Below are positions 21,754 through 38,950 of a stretch of 64,000 nucleotides of DNA, piece by piece. The notes under the pieces were generated by a model that saw nothing but the letters and a program-made list of their open reading frames with translations, did not search any database and was not told the DNA's origin. Source of the DNA: Deuterostichococcus epilithicus (Eukaryota; Chlorophyta; Trebouxiophyceae; Prasiolales; Stichococcaceae). Position 1 is the first letter of the stretch; each line of letters begins with the position of its first letter. The stretch spans positions 4,464,001 to 4,528,000 of the forward strand of contig JAVTLE010000014.1 in the NCBI GenBank assembly GCA_033439295.1, read 5' to 3'. The position numbers and the translations under genes were made by a program.

Positions 21754-23437
21754 ATGCGCGGCCCTGGAGGGTAAGGACCAATCTGTATGTGTCCTCACAC
21801 GCGTGCAAGCTCTCTGCCCACCTACACAGGAGCAGCATGCTCAGGGTCACTTGCGGACTCGCAGGCGGGACTACTGCACGGTGGAGAAGGCAAAGCAGGA
21901 CTAAGCGCTCTCAGCAGTGCCTTGCTTTATGGCGCTGTGGCGCGACTGGGGCTGCAACGGCGTCCTCTGACGCGCCAAGCGTTGAGCTGACATCTTGGCC
22001 ACTGCAAGCTGTCGTCGATGGGTGCAAGATGAGCTAGCGCACCGGTGAGGAGTCATTTTCCCTCCTGTCGCCAGCAATGCCAAGCTGTGATGCAGGTGTC
22101 TCGGCTTGGAAGTGTTTGTCCAAGCCACGTCGAAGCAATGTTGGCTGTTTGGCTGCACGCCCTGCGTCCGCCATAGCTGTGCAAAATGGCAGTCCCTTCG
22201 CCACATGATGTGCCTCCAGCACTGCGGTCCCTTACGTACACGGGAGTTGTAGCACAGCTCCACACTTGTGCCCATACCTACTGCTGCTGTCATCTAGCCC
22301 CTGGCAGAATCAGAGTCATAGAAATCCAAGCCTTCCAGGCTTGAAGCTCCGGCCACCAAACCGCCGCAGGGCATACTGCCTGTGGTCACCAGCGAGATGG
22401 TGCGGCTGGCGGTGACCGCTGGGCTGGCACGGGACAGCTGTGAGGCGTACGGCGTCAGAATGGCAATGTCCCTGGTGTCCTGCGCCACCAGGCAGCCGTT
22501 ACGGGCACCCGAGATGCTGGCCTGATTCTGCAGAGCGCCTCATGAGCAAGAAGGCATTCACATATATCAAATGGTATGCCTGGGGTGAAGGTTGGGCGCT
22601 TGGTGCCGACGAGACTCAATGCCGCTGCTGCCGCGATGCGGCTCTGATCAGGTTCGACAATCTTGTATGACTGCCACACTACCACCAGTATGATCGGTTC
22701 CGAGATTTTAATTCATCAAACGTTCGATCGGCGCCCGTGAATGTGCTCTGATGTGCTCTCGAGAGGCACCAACGGTGTTGAAGATTCAGGCAATGCACCA
22801 CTTTTGACCCCGCAAACACTTGCAGCGTAAGCCGGCACAGATCAACACGATTCAAGACTGTCAAATATCAACTGGACGTTGTGAAGCGAATGCCGATCCA
22901 GACGGCAATGTTGCATGCTGTAACGGGGGCAGTGTATCTTCATGCCCCAAGATCAGTAGTCATGCACGTCTGACAGCGGCGGCCTCGCCTCTGAAGAAGG
23001 CGCTTGCAGCAGCGACAGATAAGACGCACCATCACCAAATCTGATCCAACACCTGCAAGCGTGTCGCCGCTTGTCTGATCTGCACTCGACGGCGGAAAAG
23101 AGCAACTAGAAGAGCATACGAGGTCGTCAGCGCGGACAAACTTACCTCAACCTTGTTTTGACGTGCATGCTCTTGCGTCAACCTGCAACTCGCATCTCGG
23201 GAGTGGCGCCACTGTCAGTCAGGAGCCTGTGCTGTGCCGGTAGTACTTCTGCAGGCAGCTGTGGCCGGCGCACCCTTCCTTCGGAGACTGTCAGGTGATG
23301 CGAGTGGCGTGACTATCAATCTGCAGCAGCGCCCTTGTCATCTGCAGCTGGATTGCCATCCTCGGGTAACAACTGCGCAATGGCCACCGACTCTCTGCTG
23401 ACCCGCCGGCGGCATTGGCTGCAGCTCGGCAAGCGCC
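21754..23437. other. Gene-poor stretch
   Basis: No gene I can support. Short minus-strand frames at 22294-22488 and 22455-22685 might hold missing 5' exons of the redoxin gene, but show no CxxC motif. The last few hundred bases are the 5' flank of spermidine synthase. Confidence 0.4.
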
Positions 23438-26025
<2,588 letters not shown>

Positions 26026-26406
26026 AACGCAGCCAGCGCTGCAGTGGGATGCAGCAGACGCAACGAGCCGTCGTCCAGAGCCACGGCGGCAGAATTTGGG
26101 GCTCTGCGAGTCGTGCGAATTGCAGGCCTTCTTCGGCCCAATGTGTTGTGAGGAAGGAGGGGAAGCTTCGAAAGGAAGTAGTGGTGAAGTCCTTATTGCT
26201 TCCCCTGTTGAGAAAGCAGCATTGCAAAACAGTGCAAGCAACAGGAGCAGCTTTTATCACTCGAGTCGTTTTCATATAGAGTGACGACAATCTACCGCTC
26301 GGCACTTGACCAATCGTCCGGCTTCAGGACCAAACTCTTTTGGTACATTTCTTGGAAGCAGCGCAACGACCTGTTGCTGAGCACAAACGCACACAATCAC
26401 ACAGCT
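26026..26406. other. Intergenic between spermidine synthase and Rpt3
   Basis: Holds the 3' flank of the first and the promoter side of the second. A TATA-like CATATAGA lies near 26271, about 135 bp before the Rpt3 ATG. No gene seen. Confidence 0.4.
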
Positions 26407-30013
<3,607 letters not shown>

Positions 30014-30431
30014 GCTTGGCTTGCCTGCTGGCTGTGTACACACTGCACATGTTCTGCTGGATTCGCCTGTCTCACAGCAGTGAGGCATTCTCAGCCGTAG
30101 GGTGGTTGCTCGGTGGTTGCTCGGACTCCATATGTGTTCTAGAGGCAGTGGTGCACCGCAGTGCAGGAAGTGCAAGAATGTGGGCTCATCCATGTATGTA
30201 TTCAAGTACAATTGAAATCAGCTGGAAGGAGCTTTCTGCAACGACATAAGTGTGTGAGGACACGACATGCTGACGATCTGCGCATGCAGCCTGAGCATTA
30301 ATCACATACCAAGTGCGGCCTAGGTACCTACATCAATGGCGGGGAGGTGACAAGCCAAGCTGCCGTGTCAAAAACTTCGCAGCAACAGAGGCTTGTTCTG
30401 CCGATCCAGACCTGCCGTCACTTCTACACAG
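30014..30431. other. Convergent 3' flanks of Rpt3 and VPS11
   Basis: About 420 bp between two facing stop codons. No gene or RNA seen. Confidence 0.5.
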
Positions 30432-33400
30432 TCACTGCTGCAGCACCGCCGCCGAGGCCGCTGTGGTAACAGATGTGTTGTTGAGCAGGCCGCGCCCAAA
30501 AAAGTCGGCCACCACGCCAAAGCCATCCGCCGAGTTGTGCAGCTGCGTGAAGAACTTGTCCTGCAAACAGAGCGTGCAAGCTTCAGCACAGTAGGGGTGT
30601 GACGAGGCAGCGCGCGCCACGCTGTCACCATGTCAGGGATTGCTGCGACCGCACATGAAGGTGCAAGCCCGCAGCCGGCACAGCGCCGCAGCTTGCGCGA
30701 GTGCGCAGCTGCATTCCCAACAGGACTGGAAAGCGCATGCCTGAGGGCACGCAGGGCTGGCAGAGGCTGCCTACAAAAAGGGGGGCTGTGCCTGCTCGGA
30801 GGCGCCTGCGCGCATCGCGGCGCGGATGTCCAGCACGCTGCGGAAGCCGGGTCCGCACAGGGGGCATTCCGAGTCTGCCTCCCCAAGGGCCCGGCCTGCA
30901 GACAGGATTTGCGATTCTCAGTAAGTATAGGTGCTCAGTGGAACACAGCTCTGTCTTTTTCGGGCATACCCCGACCGCAGCAACATGAGAAGCACGGGAA
31001 CAGGCCGCAGGTTGTGGATAACCAGATTTTTCTGGAGAGTTTTACACACCATTGAAGGAGTGGCCGCACAGGAAGTGGACCGCCGGCAGCTCCAGAGGCG
31101 CGCCCGACAGCGCGCACCTGTTAGCCTGGAACACGCGCGCCTGCAGGAACAAGGATGCCGACACTGTTGAGTACGATCAGCACTGAAGCCTTTCTGGCGG
31201 CTCCTCGCCTCCGCAGCTGCGAGGCACGCTGTGTAAGTTCTAACCAACCGTGCGCACCAGTTCACGCATAGACAGCAACAAGGCGAGCTGCATGCACCGG
31301 TCACCGATCGACGACCCTCGCCGAAGCTGGAGCAGGGCCCGTAAGACCCCCTCTCGAAGGTACCACCTGACGGCTTCGAGCATTGGCCGCTTGCAAGGTC
31401 TGTGCTCAGACATGTGACACCTACTAATTGGCGGTGTCCCAATCAGATGAAAATCACAGATCAAGAACATATGCAGCTGCGACACCTTGGTCTGCAGCTC
31501 GGCCGTCTCCGCCTTCATCGCAGCCGTCTCGGCCGCCATCTTGGCGGACGCAGCGCGGTCGTCGGCGATCTGGCCGCTCATGGCACCCAGCTGCCGCTCC
31601 ACATACCCCTGCACAGGTCACAAGAGTGGCCATGTGACCTTGTGCCACCTTGACTGGGTGAATGTGAGGCTCAGTAGACGTGCTGCCCCCGAGCCGAGCC
31701 GTGCAGGAGCGCGTCGGGGGGCGCTGATGGCGTCAGGGGGCCGCGAAGGACGGGCTGTATGCATGCGGCCTGGGGCATCGCAAGGACTTGCGGAAGGCAG
31801 AAAGTAGATAGTCGCCATGCAGAGCGGGCTCTGCCGTGCACGCTGCCGCCCGCCCAACACCAGAGACGTCCATTGCAGCCAGAAACGAGAAAGCAACGAA
31901 GGGAACCGAGTTGCGAAACCACGAAGCTGCGAGACCGGCTGCCGCACCTTGACGACGCCCAGCTTGAGGTGGCGGTTGGGCGCCAGCGCCTGGAGCACCA
32001 CCAGCGGCGGCAGCAGCCCGCGCACCTCGATGTGCCGGATCAACACCTTCACCTGCGCGCCGGGCACGTGTCGCTGCTGACCAGGACAGAGTCGCAGGAC
32101 AGGATGTGACAGTGGTGCAGTCATCGGCCATCCATGCGACTGAAACCTTTCTCATCAGCACCCGCGTGCGGTCAGACACGGCTGCGGTGCCGCAGAAGCA
32201 GTCTCGCCCGGCACACAGCCGCATATCTGCATTTAGGTGACTGACCGCGACACTCATAGTCCACGATTTTCGGAACATGCCGGGTTGTTGCAGCTGGTCG
32301 TTTCAGCCGCGCACCTCCTCAGAGCAGTCCGTGTTGCGGGCGCCGAACCACTGCAGCGCCTCGCTCCACAGGCGCGCGTCGCCGCCGGCGCGCGCGTCGC
32401 CCAGCCGCAGGCACGCCTCGGTGACGCCCGCGCCGTTGCCGTCCGCCATGTGCAGCTGTGCAGGATTGGAATTTGAGGCAAGCTGGCAGGACATCAGAAC
32501 ATCCGAGATGACTGGCATGCGGTAAACATTGACGCCCGTGGCAGCATCGCCCTCTGCCAGGTTCAGCTACGCATAGCTCAATTTGGAAGTTGCTGTAATT
32601 TAGACACACATCGTCGATGCTGCTCTTCCCCACTCCCCTCCGTCTCCCAGGGTGTGCATTCGCCAGGCGCCATCTGCTATCGGAAAGGTTTCTTCCAGGC
32701 ACGCCTTGCCACTCGGTGAGCTGTCCTGCTTGGGATGCACGAAATGAACAAATGCAGCACTGCAGTCACCTGCAGCACCTCCCGAGGCAGCCGCATGCGC
32801 TCGTAGAGAAACAGCAGCCCGGGCGTGAAGCCGCGCATGCGGCACAGCACCAATGCGGCATCGGCGTCAAAGCGCGGGGCGCCGCCGCCCGGCCACCCCC
32901 GCCGCAGCAGCTCGATCGCCTGCTCCCTGCAGACAGCACAGGCCGGGCCCAGTTGGCCCTGAGGACGCGTCTGTACTCGGAGCCTGGCTGAGGAACGCCA
33001 GACTGGTGGCGCTCTCAGGCGTGCGTGCCTTGTCCGGGGCCGCCACGGTGGTTTGTGTGGCCAGGCGTGCCTATATTGCCGGCTCGTGGCATCATAGCAC
33101 CTGCTGTACGCGCCAGCCCTCCTCTCTTCCCCATGTTGTCGATGGTCACGACTCGACATCCAAGCGCAGTCAAACCCACCTGCGGATGCCGGCGCCGGTG
33201 CGTGCCGCGCCGCCAGCCTCGCGGCTGTCGCCGTCCTCAGCACAGCCCGCTGCCACCTCATCGCCACCGCTCTGCCGTGCGTCAACGTCGCCGCGACCCG
33301 TCCCACCGGCGCCGTCGCTGCCGCCGCCGCCGCCGCGGCCGTGCTCGTCGTTGAGGCTCGGTGACAGGTACAGCTCCAGCAATGTGCGGTACAGCCAGCT

Positions 33401-36400
33401 CTGGTGCGGCGGCTCTGGCTGGCTATTGAGAATGAACTCCGCCAGCAGCATGAGCGCCATGGGCCTGCGGTGGGAAGGCGAACCTGCCGTCCAGAGCAAC
33501 ACAAAAGAGCACGCAGCGTCATGCGGTGGAGCGCCTTGGCGTTAGAGCGCTGCGGCTGCGGCATTTGTCGGCCAGCAGCTGCCGACGGCGGCGCGGCAGC
33601 ATGGCTCCCCACTGCCGCTCGGAGCCCCTGATACCAGCGCAGAAGGCAGGCCTAACAGGACAGGCTGCAGAGGCTCGGCACCTGTCGGCGTAGATGTGGG
33701 CAAAGTCGGACGCGGCGGCGACAAAGTCCGCATCCACACCGGCGCCGGCGGCCGGGCTGCACAGCTGCATCGCCAGCGCCGTGGCCGCCTCCGGCCGAGC
33801 TGCCACCAGGGCCTGCGTCACCAGACGAGCCTCGGACTCTGCAACATGCGGCCGCGCTGCAGCAATGCGGGGATGGTGATACGTTTCAGGGTCCCTGGAT
33901 GTCAGCGGCCTGCAGGCAAGCCAGGAGGCGCCCTCCAACACATCAGCATCTCTTGGATCATTTATGTCTCAATCACACAGCTGACAGGGGATTACACGTG
34001 CGATCTGTTGGGCGTTCACCCTGCAAAGTACCCGAACGTTCATTGCGCAAAACTCCCAAAGTTACCTTGCCATACTTTTTCAGTGCGTCCGCAGCGGCGC
34101 GCCGCGGCAGCCCCTCCAGATAGGTCAGCGCCTCGTCAAAGGCGGCGCAGTCCGCAAGCAGCACGTCCAGGTAGACCGCCGACTCGCCGGCCGCGGCCGC
34201 CACGAACAGCGCGTGCTCGTGGTAGCCGGCCGCCCGGCACACCTGCGGGTGGTCGGCCCCCTCCCTTCTCAGGTTGCTGGCCGCCACAATTTCCAACAGC
34301 GACAACCGATTGCTCTGTGACGGACATGCGGCTGCGAAACAGCCATGAACCCCTCAACATGGTGGCGCCGCTTGGGCGTTCTGCTCAGACTGGCTGGCTG
34401 TACGTTTTGCCGTCTGCGCCTGCGGGTACGAGCAGCCAAACAGCGGCCTTGAATGCGTATCACAACATTGAGCAGCGGAACCAAGCACATTGCCCAGGGA
34501 CAGAGGAAATGGCGGGCTTGAATTCATCATCTTCATCACAAAAAAAATTCTATAATGGTTTTCACAAGACCGGAATTGTTCGCGAGCCGCGCCTTGATGG
34601 CGGTGTCGACGTCGAAGTTCAGGGCGGGCTTGCCGGCGCCGTCCTCGGCCCGCAGGAAGCGGTCCAGCTTGGCGGTGTCTCGCAGCTTGGCGTAGCAGTT
34701 GAGCAGCAGCGTTGTGTGGTCGCTCGATGCCAGGTCCTGCAGATTGCAGAGCGGTTCTAGGGTTTGAAGTCAGACCGGCAAGGCAGCAGCAAATTGCCGT
34801 GGAGCCATCCTGCGGCACGAGAACTGCTGCCGCTGCCCCCACGCGCAGGCCTGCCGAGAAGGCGGCCAGGGTGTGGATGGTTTGGTACGCCCTCCCTGCA
34901 GTAGTAACCAGGCAGACTTCCGCGACGCCGCCGCACCTTGGCGTGCAGGTGCGCCAGGTAAGCCGCCAGGTTGTGGATGCGCTGCGCGTCTAGGAAGCGG
35001 CGGATGACGTAGGATGGCTCCAGCTGGCCGACAGTCTCGCAATACTCAGCGACTGCGGCGCCGTAGTCCCGGCGGGCGTACAGCGCGTCGCCGGCGCGGC
35101 GGTGCACCTCCGCAATCACGCCCGGCTCCGCCTGCGCATTTTCATAAGCGACCAAATGGGAACTTGCAGAGATTGAGTCGCGGCGGGCGTACAGTGTGTC
35201 GCTGGCGGGGTGCAACTCCGCTATCACGCCCGGCTCCGCCTGTGCATTTGGGGTCGAGGGGTTGCCACTCAACTCGTCAACGATCAAACCAGACTTGCAA
35301 GGATTTGCCAGACTTGCAAGGATTTGAGTTGGCTGGGCGCACGAGGCGTCGGCGGCGCATTGATGCACCTCTGCGAGTACGCCTGGCTCTATTTGTCTCG
35401 AGCAGTGCATGAGAGTCGCTGTAGCAAAAGTGTCAAGCCCACATCATTGGAGAGGGCATTGCTGTCGTGGCGGTGTGGCTCTGTGAAGTCGAAAGCGTGG
35501 GTGAGGGGCGATGCACGGGGGCCGGCGCCTCGGACATCTCCATTGCCGCTTCAAGCGCCGCACCCTTGCAGTTTGCAACATGGCGCCACCTGTGCTGCCC
35601 TGGCCACGACGAGCGCCATGCCATGCAGCCCTTGGCGAACAACAGGTCCAGCAGCTTGGCCAGGTGTCCAACTGCAAACTCCACGCCAAAACCAGAGCGG
35701 ACCCGCCCTCGCCGCCGCGGTGTGTCCAGCGCCATGCCGTGCGGCCCCCTGGCAAACAGCGGGTGCAGCCGCACCCTTTCCCCTGGCCTCTGATGGCGCG
35801 CATCACACCAGCATCACGATTCAAATGAGTATTATCTCAAGGACCCCCACCTTTGCAGCCTCGGCCACATTGAGGGCCACGCCATGCAGCCCCTTGGCGA
35901 ACAGCAGGTCCAGCCGCGTGGCTAGGTCCCGCTCCCGCAGCGCCGGCAGCCGCCCGTCGCCCGCCAGCGCCGCGACGCCGCCAGCGACGGCCACGATCGC
36001 CCCCACGCCGGCGTCGACCTGCGCCCCAGGCCGGTGGGCGGCTGTTGGAATGACGATGCGGCTGAGGAGCCAGTGACGGCCAGTTCTTGACGTTCCCCCG
36101 GCAGGAGCCTGCTCCAGCGACATGGGCCTCCAGCAACGAGGCTGCCCGTCCTGCGTGTGGTCTGCTGGCATGAGAAGGGACCTGCTGAACCTGTCGCCCA
36201 GCGCTGATGGCGATGAAAATGCCCACCATTGCAAGACAGCTTGAAGGCGGGGCCGTGCTGCACCGAATGAAGCCGCTGCTCGCAGGCTGTTGTGTTGACT
36301 CTGGCCTCCCAAAGCTGGCCGTCATCACTCCGCCAGAGGTTCCGTGCCCCGCCCTCAGCGGGAGAGGGGCCGAACCACGCTGTCTGATATGATTGCAGTG

Positions 36401-38325
36401 GCGAGAGCGCCGGCGTGCGTTCCTCCGAGGCATCCTCACCTGCAGGCTGCCGGCCAGTAGCTTGTTGCGCAGGTCGAACACCTGCAGCAGCGCAGCACGA
36501 GCCGGCCCTGTAGCACTTGCCGCCGTTGCCGCCGCTGCAGCCCCTGCTCGGCTGGCGGGCAGGTCGGTAGCCACAGCCAGGTAGTGCCGCACGCACGCGA
36601 TGCGCTGCTTCTCGCCTGCAGCGCATCCTCTTCGTCAGCAAAGGGGCAGAAGCCGACTCTACAAAAGAAAGCACTCCCCGGGCAGCTCCACTACCTGTCG
36701 TTTCGTCTACAGGCTAGACCCAAGTCGATGCCTCTGGTCTGCGCAACAAGGGAGCTTGCAGGCAGCTGGACCCACCCTCAGCTGTGCACTTAACAACCTT
36801 GGGAAGCACACGATGCCATTGCCAAGTTTCCCAGTGCTACTTCAGGGCCGCGCCTGGGAAGACGAACACCGGGCCGCGGGCGTCGCGCGTGTACACCGAG
36901 ACGGCGTCCGCCCGCGCGACCACCAGGCAGTGCCGGGCGTCGAGCGCGGAGCAGCCCGCCGGCGCGCCCCGCTCGTCCAGGGTCGACTACGAGGTAGAGG
37001 GGGCAGCAGTGGGAAGCAGTGGAGCTCCTCCATGTCGAATACGCTCTGAGTGTCTGCAGGTATGCTGGACACACGCGACCGCGTGCTGCGTCGCATCTGC
37101 CATGTGCACCATTCGAGCGGCGCGAGGCACTCGCTTCTCGCTCGGCAAACTCGGCGACTTGCACCTGCGTCGCCGTGTCGGTGTCGATGGCAGTCACCGC
37201 CGCCGCCGTGACGGCAAACAGGTGCTGGGCGTTGCCGCGCGCTGGCCGCCCAAAGTACAGGCCTGTGACCGGCGCCAATGCGCCGCTCGCCGCGGCTGAC
37301 GGCACGTCGCCGGNNCGCCGGCGCCGGCGCCGCCGGCACCGCCCACCCAAGTGCGTGTGTACTTGTCGCGCCCTGCACGACCGAGGATGCCAACCTTCGC
37401 CATGTGCGCAGGTCGAGACTGCTGCAGCAGAGAGGCAATTCGCTCGGCAGATCGAGACGCCTGTGCGCACCGCGGCCGTTTTGCCTCAATTGGTCCCGGA
37501 GGCAGGAGCATCACCTGCATCGCCGCGCATGAGCTGGATGCTGCCGCTGGACATTCCCACCGCAAGCTGCAGCTGCGGCCAAGCGGCGTCCGACGCCGCG
37601 ACTGCCGTTAAGCTGCCGCCCGGCGGCTGCTTGGCCGGAAAAAGCCGTGCGGTCGCCGTTGCAGTCGCCGCTGTCAGGGCCGGCCCGGGCTCTGCCGTCA
37701 CCGTTCGGCCCTCTGCCGCCGCCAAGGATGCAGCCGCAGCTGGGCTGCCGGCACCGCTGCTGCTCAGGATGGCGACAGGGTCCCAGAGACGCAGCTGTGC
37801 GCCGTCAGGCGCTGAGGCCTCGGCGCCCACCGTCGCCAGCAGGTTGCGGGCCTGTGCAAAATTCCGCGGCCGGTGACAGGGTCCTCTAAAAACATGGAAG
37901 GACCATGCAGTGCTCAAGCAGATGCCAACTGCATTATCGCAATTGCGAAGTGCACACAGGCGCTCCAAACAGACAGTTGCTTCAAAACAGGCTTGTGACA
38001 CCCGCTTCATGTGATGCAACATGGCGGGGCGTCCCATACATCCCTTGAGTAAAACCGCAGGAAATCTCACCTGCAAGACCGCCATGTGCTGCACTCCGGC
38101 CGGGTGCGCCCGGAACACCGCCGACGCATTGCAAACGGTGTCCAGCAGCACCACGGTGCCGTCCGGCTTGCCGAAGGCGACCCAGTTGCCGTGCGAGGCG
38201 GTGCAGGTGGTTGACTGTAGAACATAGGCGGCCAGTCCATTGGGCTGCGCCGAGTCGCTCTCGTCGGCGTCAAAGAAGGTAAACTTGCGCCACCCCTGCA
38301 TTCCCTGATTCCCCAGACGGTCCAT
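30432..38325 (-). CDS. VPS11: VPS11 (HOPS/CORVET tethering subunit)
   Basis: Large multi-exon gene. N-terminal beta-propeller: MQGWRKFTFFD, LRLWDPVAIL, LQLAVGMSSGSIQLM, PVTGLYFGRPARG, DARGPVFVFPG, LLQVFDLRNKLLAGSLQ. Then the alpha-solenoid: RLDLLFAKGLHGVALN, ALYARRDYGAAVAEY, LEPSYVIRRFLDAQRIHNL, LLLNCYAKLRDTAKLDRFL, VCRAAGYHEHALFVA, LLRRGWPGGGAPRFDAD, VLIRHIEVRGLLPPLVVLQAL. Coiled coil YVERQLGAMSGQIADD, then a RING: RCALSGAPLELP, HFLCGHSFN, ECPLCGP; tail FFTQLHNSADGFGVVADFFGRG. It tethers membranes before fusion at the vacuole/late endosome. Start is either 38325 or the Met eight codons on. Two unknown bases at 37313-37314 fall in the propeller. Exon borders were not all fixed. Confidence 0.93.
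35165..35405 (-). repeat. Two decayed copies of a VPS11 solenoid exon
   Basis: The functional exon begins after the acceptor near 35132 with AEPGVIAEVHRRAGDALYAR. About 35165-35260 reads AEPGVIAELHPASDTLYAR and about 35330-35405 reads IEPGVLAEVHQCAADASCA. The nearer copy keeps a CAG acceptor. All lie in one open frame (35410 down to 34757) with no stop between. Confidence 0.9.
35590..35775 (-). repeat. Two decayed copies of another VPS11 exon
   Basis: The functional exon, about 35940-35850, reads RLDLLFAKGLHGVALN. About 35775-35715 reads RLHPLFARGPHGMALD and about 35665-35590 reads KLLDLLFAKGCMAWRS. Both are downstream of the functional donor, in the next intron. Confidence 0.9.
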
Positions 38326-38950
38326 GGTGCTGCACGGCTATGCAAGGGCTGGCTCTGCTGCCGCTGGCGAGCGCTGCATGTCCAGTGCCTTGCTTCGGAT
38401 CCTAGAACAAACTACATCGTGGTCATCAATCACCAGTCAGCTGCGTGAATTGATTCAAAACAGTGCTTTTATGTGATCAGACAGCCTGAAAGGAGTCTTC
38501 AGACGATCTCGGAAATGCAAGAGGTTTGATCGAAACCTGGAATACGCCTGCTGCGACTGCAGAATGGTGCAGGCAGCTGCAAATGGGTCCGGTGTATCGA
38601 CAACGATGGCGTCGCCAGCGCAAGGCTGGCGCAAACGAGGCAAGCTGCTTGCGCAATCAAATTCAGCAGCGGACTCTCGTGTCCCTGACCAGAACCGCAT
38701 TCCTATGCTGAGCATTGCTGAAAGTTCACGATAGCTCACGTGCATTCGTGCAACATTGCGTGAAATGGTGCAGTAGCTGTATGCATAGCGGCAAGCTTAA
38801 ATACGCACCCCCATCAGTTACTGACCTGCGCCAGGCCTTGCCGTCTCCATCGTGGATCCTCTTAGGCGTGTTGTATTCGCAGGAGGTTTGGCCCTGCGAA
38901 GCCAGGCTCATAGTTCGGCACGACTGCCGAGCCATCGCCTTGGCAACAGC
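38326..38950. promoter_or_regulatory. Divergent promoter region of VPS11 and the aminotransferase
   Basis: About 625 bp between the VPS11 start (-) and the aminotransferase start (+). A TATA-like CTTAAATA lies at 38796-38803, about 150 bp before the aminotransferase ATG. No gene in between. A promoter role is inferred from position. Confidence 0.45.

Noticed and set aside
33696-34760. Plus-strand 354-codon frame
   Set aside because: It lies antisense to recognisable VPS11 exons (VCRAAGYHEHALFVA and others).
35165-35405. Spaced repeats that might suggest a CRISPR array
   Set aside because: The repeats align with the adjacent VPS11 exon and decay with distance, in a eukaryotic gene. They are exon copies.
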